This document shows, piece by piece, positions 5,547 through 7,594 of a stretch of 7,594 bases of DNA (positions are counted from its first letter, which is position 1; every line of letters starts with the position of its first letter). The DNA is from Thermoplasmatota archaeon. Its GTDB lineage: Archaea; Thermoplasmatota; JAQUQK01. The notes below the pieces were generated by a model. The model did no database searches. It was not told the origin of the DNA and worked only from the letters and a program-made list of their open reading frames with translations. The stretch covers positions 1 to 7,594 of the forward strand of contig JAQUQK010000086.1 of assembly GCA_028716125.1 (NCBI GenBank), in the 5' to 3' direction. The position numbers and the translations under genes were made by a program.

Positions 5547-5978
5547 TTGAAGAGATTAAAGTGCCCGGAATGCGGAAACGTCGTTGAAGTCGAGGAAAGG
5601 GAAAAGCCAGTTTGCGACAGCTGCGGATTCGGCGGGAAAAAGAAGAGCAAGGCCGAAATCCAGCAGTCCGGCAAAGGCATGTTCGAGTTCAAGGGAAAAG
5701 GGCTGAGCTTTTTCTGGCTGCTGCTCTGGACTTCGTTCCTGACGTCAATCACCATTGGCATATTCTTCCCGTGGGCATACTGCGCACGCCTGAGATGGGG
5801 CGCAAAGAACCTATACTACAACGGGAAGCGCATGCAATTCAAGGGTGATGGCCTTGACCTTCTTGGCCAGTGGCTCTTGATGCTCCTGCTGATAATAATA
5901 ACGCTCGGAATATACACGCCCTGGGCATATTGCAGGATAATGCGCTGGACCGCAGAGCACACGAGCTTCGAAGAGTAA
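5547..5978 (+). CDS. Zinc ribbon fused to a duplicated DUF898/YjgN-like membrane domain (143 aa)
   Basis: The N-terminal zinc ribbon uses two CxxC knuckles, Cys6/Cys9 and Cys23/Cys26 (CPECG...CDSCG). A basic linker (31-44) leads to two copies of a membrane unit. Copy 1 covers about 46-95 and copy 2 about 96-143. Matching positions are exactly 50 residues apart: FKG at 48 and 98, PWAYC at 75 and 125, and an RW pair shortly after each. Each unit contains one hydrophobic segment ending in ITxGI..PWAYC, which recalls the DUF898 (YjgN) family of bacterial inner-membrane proteins of unknown function. The protein should have two membrane spans. The start is TTG at 5547 because of GGAGGA 6 nt upstream; an in-frame GTG at 5511 would probably lie upstream of the transcript. 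A T-rich terminator follows. The family assignment is from motif resemblance and the function is unknown. Confidence 0.78.
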   Translation: MKRLKCPECGNVVEVEEREKPVCDSCGFGGKKKSKAEIQQSGKGMFEFKGKGLSFFWLLLWTSFLTSITIGIFFPWAYCARLRWGAKNLYYNGKRMQFKGDGLDLLGQWLLMLLLIIITLGIYTPWAYCRIMRWTAEHTSFEE

Positions 5979-5990
5979 ATCTTCACTTTC

Positions 5991-6006
5991 CTTTTTTTCC
6001 ATTTTT
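5991..6006 (+). terminator. T-tract terminator after the zinc ribbon-DUF898 gene
   Basis: A run of seven T (5992-5998) and another of five T (6002-6006) begin 13 bases after the stop codon, with no strong hairpin before them. This is the usual form of intrinsic termination in archaea, and it separates this gene from the lipoprotein gene. Confidence 0.6.
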
Positions 6007-6041
6007 GGACAATAACGCTTTAGAAACGTCCAGAGATACTA

Positions 6042-6048
6042 TTTTATT
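6042..6048 (+). promoter_or_regulatory. TATA-like box of the LinD-like lipoprotein gene
   Basis: TTTTATT is centred about 22 nt before the ATG at 6067, consistent with a leaderless transcript. A small palindrome (CCCT-GA-AGGG, 6051-6060) lies between the box and the start codon. Confidence 0.5.
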
Positions 6049-6066
6049 GCCCCTGAAGGGAACAAA

Positions 6067-7594
6067 ATGATTGCAAAACTTGCCGCAATTTCGCTTACGT
6101 GCATTTTCATCGCAACTGCGCTTTCCGGCTGCGTTTCTTCGGAAAATCCGGATGATGCAAGCCAGCAGATAGACGAGATAAACGCGCAATTATCAAACGT
6201 AAACTGGTCCGCGTATCCGTCACTTTCAGACGAGGAAATCGGGCAGTTGCGCTACCAATACGATAGGTGCCAGGTTCCAGTGAGCGATTATACCGGATTC
6301 GAGGATAACAGCGCGACTTATTCGGTCGATTCCCTCGGGAGGACAAGATACGATTTCACTTTCTCGACGCATGCGCTTTCGGTCGTTGCTGAAAAGACGC
6401 CTGCATACCGCGAGATTTACGGAAACTGCATAGACTATCTTATCCAAAAAATGCTTGACAAGGAAGCGTGGCGCGACTGGACGGAGAACAACCGAACGAC
6501 GAATGGCGGCTCAACCGGACCTTACAATCCCGACCCGATTGCCTGGAAGAATATAATGTACAGTGGATACCTCGCGAGCATGATAGGATTCTACGAGCGC
6601 CTGACAGGCGACACGAAATATGACAGCGATTTTACTCTTGTTTACAACGAGTCCTTAAAATTCACTTATAACCACAAAACACTCATCGATGCGATTTGCA
6701 AGCAGATGACCGAAAATTCATACCACGGCGTATGCTGCGAGGCTGACTCTTGTTTCTGGATTTGCAACCAGATGGGCGTCCTCGGAATAAAATTATACGA
6801 CCTATTCCACGGCACGGATTATTCAACAGTCCTTCCCGCGTGGTTTGACTGGGCAGAGAGCAATTACATTGTTCCTCCGATGAAAACCGGCCTTGCGCCG
6901 GCGTTCATGTATACCGTCTATTCCCCGAGCAACGACATCATGATTCCAGTTCCCGGAAGCGAAGTCAATATTCTTGCAGCGCTTTACATGAATCCATTTG
7001 ACAGTGCCGGCGCAAGGCAAATTTATGACATGCTCAAAACGCAATACGGGCGCTACGATCCCATAGACGGGAGCGCGTATTTTGTGCAGACAATCGGCGG
7101 GACGAACGCAATTTGGAAATACATGGGCTTCGGCCTCATTGACATTATGGCAAGCATCTTCGGGCCGTTCAACCAAAATCCATTCGGAATCTGGTCATCA
7201 AGCTCGTATTATGTAATGTCTGACTCTGACTCTACTCTTGCGGGGCTCATGGCCGCAAAAGAAGTGGGCGACTTGGAGATGTATGACAGGATACTTCAAT
7301 TCGTGGAGCGTTACTACCAGCCGGAATGGAACAACGGTACGCTTTATTACAGAATATACCACTCCGAGGATTCGAAGTTCATGAACGGGATATTGAACTC
7401 ATGGATTCTTATGGCAAGGGCGAGCGACCCTGGCACGCTTTATGGAATTATGAACAACTTCAATCCTGAGAAATTCGGCGAGCCCGAGCTTTTGGGAATT
7501 GACTATCCTGCGATCGAGGTGCGCACCTGCTTCTACGACCGGGCTACTGAAAACATTCTTGTGAAACTCAACGTGTCCAAAGCAGTTGGAGAAA
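6067..7594 (+). CDS. Lipoprotein with linalool dehydratase/isomerase-like domain (cut by right window edge)
   Basis: The 509 residues present begin with a lipoprotein signal: hydrophobic residues 4-20 ending in the lipobox LSGC (19-22), with Cys22 as the lipid-modified residue. The mature protein should be anchored outside the cytoplasmic membrane; five N-x-S/T sites (N46, N142, N194, N423, N502) are compatible with surface glycosylation. The body resembles the LinD family, an alpha/alpha-barrel fold. NIMYSGYLASMIGFYERLTGD (162-182) is followed by CCEADSCFWICN (223-234) and GIKLYDLFHGTD (240-251). Cys224 and Cys233 are 9 residues apart, the spacing of the catalytic pair I recall as Cys171/Cys180 in Castellaniella LinD. 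The MYSG motif ends in Tyr168 where I recall a His in LinD. A strand-like segment after about 480 starts a further region cut by the edge. The true substrate is unknown; a terpene substrate is not implied. Confidence 0.7.
   Translation, partial: MIAKLAAISLTCIFIATALSGCVSSENPDDASQQIDEINAQLSNVNWSAYPSLSDEEIGQLRYQYDRCQVPVSDYTGFEDNSATYSVDSLGRTRYDFTFSTHALSVVAEKTPAYREIYGNCIDYLIQKMLDKEAWRDWTENNRTTNGGSTGPYNPDPIAWKNIMYSGYLASMIGFYERLTGDTKYDSDFTLVYNESLKFTYNHKTLIDAICKQMTENSYHGVCCEADSCFWICNQMGVLGIKLYDLFHGTDYSTVLPAWFDWAESNYIVPPMKTGLAPAFMYTVYSPSNDIMIPVPGSEVNILAALYMNPFDSAGARQIYDMLKTQYGRYDPIDGSAYFVQTIGGTNAIWKYMGFGLIDIMASIFGPFNQNPFGIWSSSSYYVMSDSDSTLAGLMAAKEVGDLEMYDRILQFVERYYQPEWNNGTLYYRIYHSEDSKFMNGILNSWILMARASDPGTLYGIMNNFNPEKFGEPELLGIDYPAIEVRTCFYDRATENILVKLNVSKAVGE

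Noticed and set aside
6051..6060. Tiny palindrome CCCT-GA-AGGG before the lipoprotein start
   Set aside because: Four-base arms are too short to claim an operator or hairpin; mentioned only with the promoter.
1..7594. tRNA, rRNA, CRISPR, insertion sequence or attachment-site signals
   Set aside because: No cloverleaf-like intergenic sequence, no spaced direct repeats, no transposase motifs and no paired terminal repeats were seen by eye.

Overview
The window looks like chromosomal DNA from an archaeon, most likely a small-genome (DPANN-type) lineage. Three things point that way. The valyl-tRNA synthetase has archaeal-type motifs. Nearly every gene has an A/T-rich TATA-like box about 22-32 nt before its start codon, with either no room for a leader or a very short one. 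The few genes with a longer leader carry a Shine-Dalgarno-like GGCGGTG or GGAGGA. The lineage is inferred from gene style only; no rRNA is present. Coding density is very high and no stretch over about 115 bases lacks a gene. I see no tRNA, rRNA, CRISPR array, insertion sequence or phage gene.

Left part (1-3822), all on the minus strand, read from right to left: an HPr-kinase/PEP-carboxykinase-like P-loop kinase (2830-3822) is followed 5 bases later by acylphosphatase (2549-2824), probably as one operon. Next come a metallo-beta-lactamase-fold hydrolase (1649-2497), an 80-residue two-helix membrane protein (1335-1577) and valyl-tRNA synthetase (valS, from 1277, cut by the left window edge). 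The last three each have their own TATA-like box.

Middle (3823-5437): a divergent intergenic region serves the kinase operon and a 45-residue single-helix membrane protein on the plus strand (3935-4072). That small gene converges on adenylosuccinate lyase (purB, 4082-5437, minus).

Right part (5438-7594): a second divergent region separates purB from a plus-strand gene (5547-5978) encoding a zinc ribbon joined to a duplicated DUF898/YjgN-like membrane domain and starting at TTG. After a T-rich terminator comes a large lipoprotein (6067 to the right edge). Its body resembles the linalool dehydratase/isomerase (LinD) family and keeps a pair of cysteines at the LinD spacing.

The genes do not form one pathway. 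They are housekeeping genes (valS, purB) mixed with genes of uncertain role. The best candidates for new biology are the LinD-like lipoprotein, the HprK-like kinase paired with acylphosphatase, and the zinc ribbon-DUF898 fusion.
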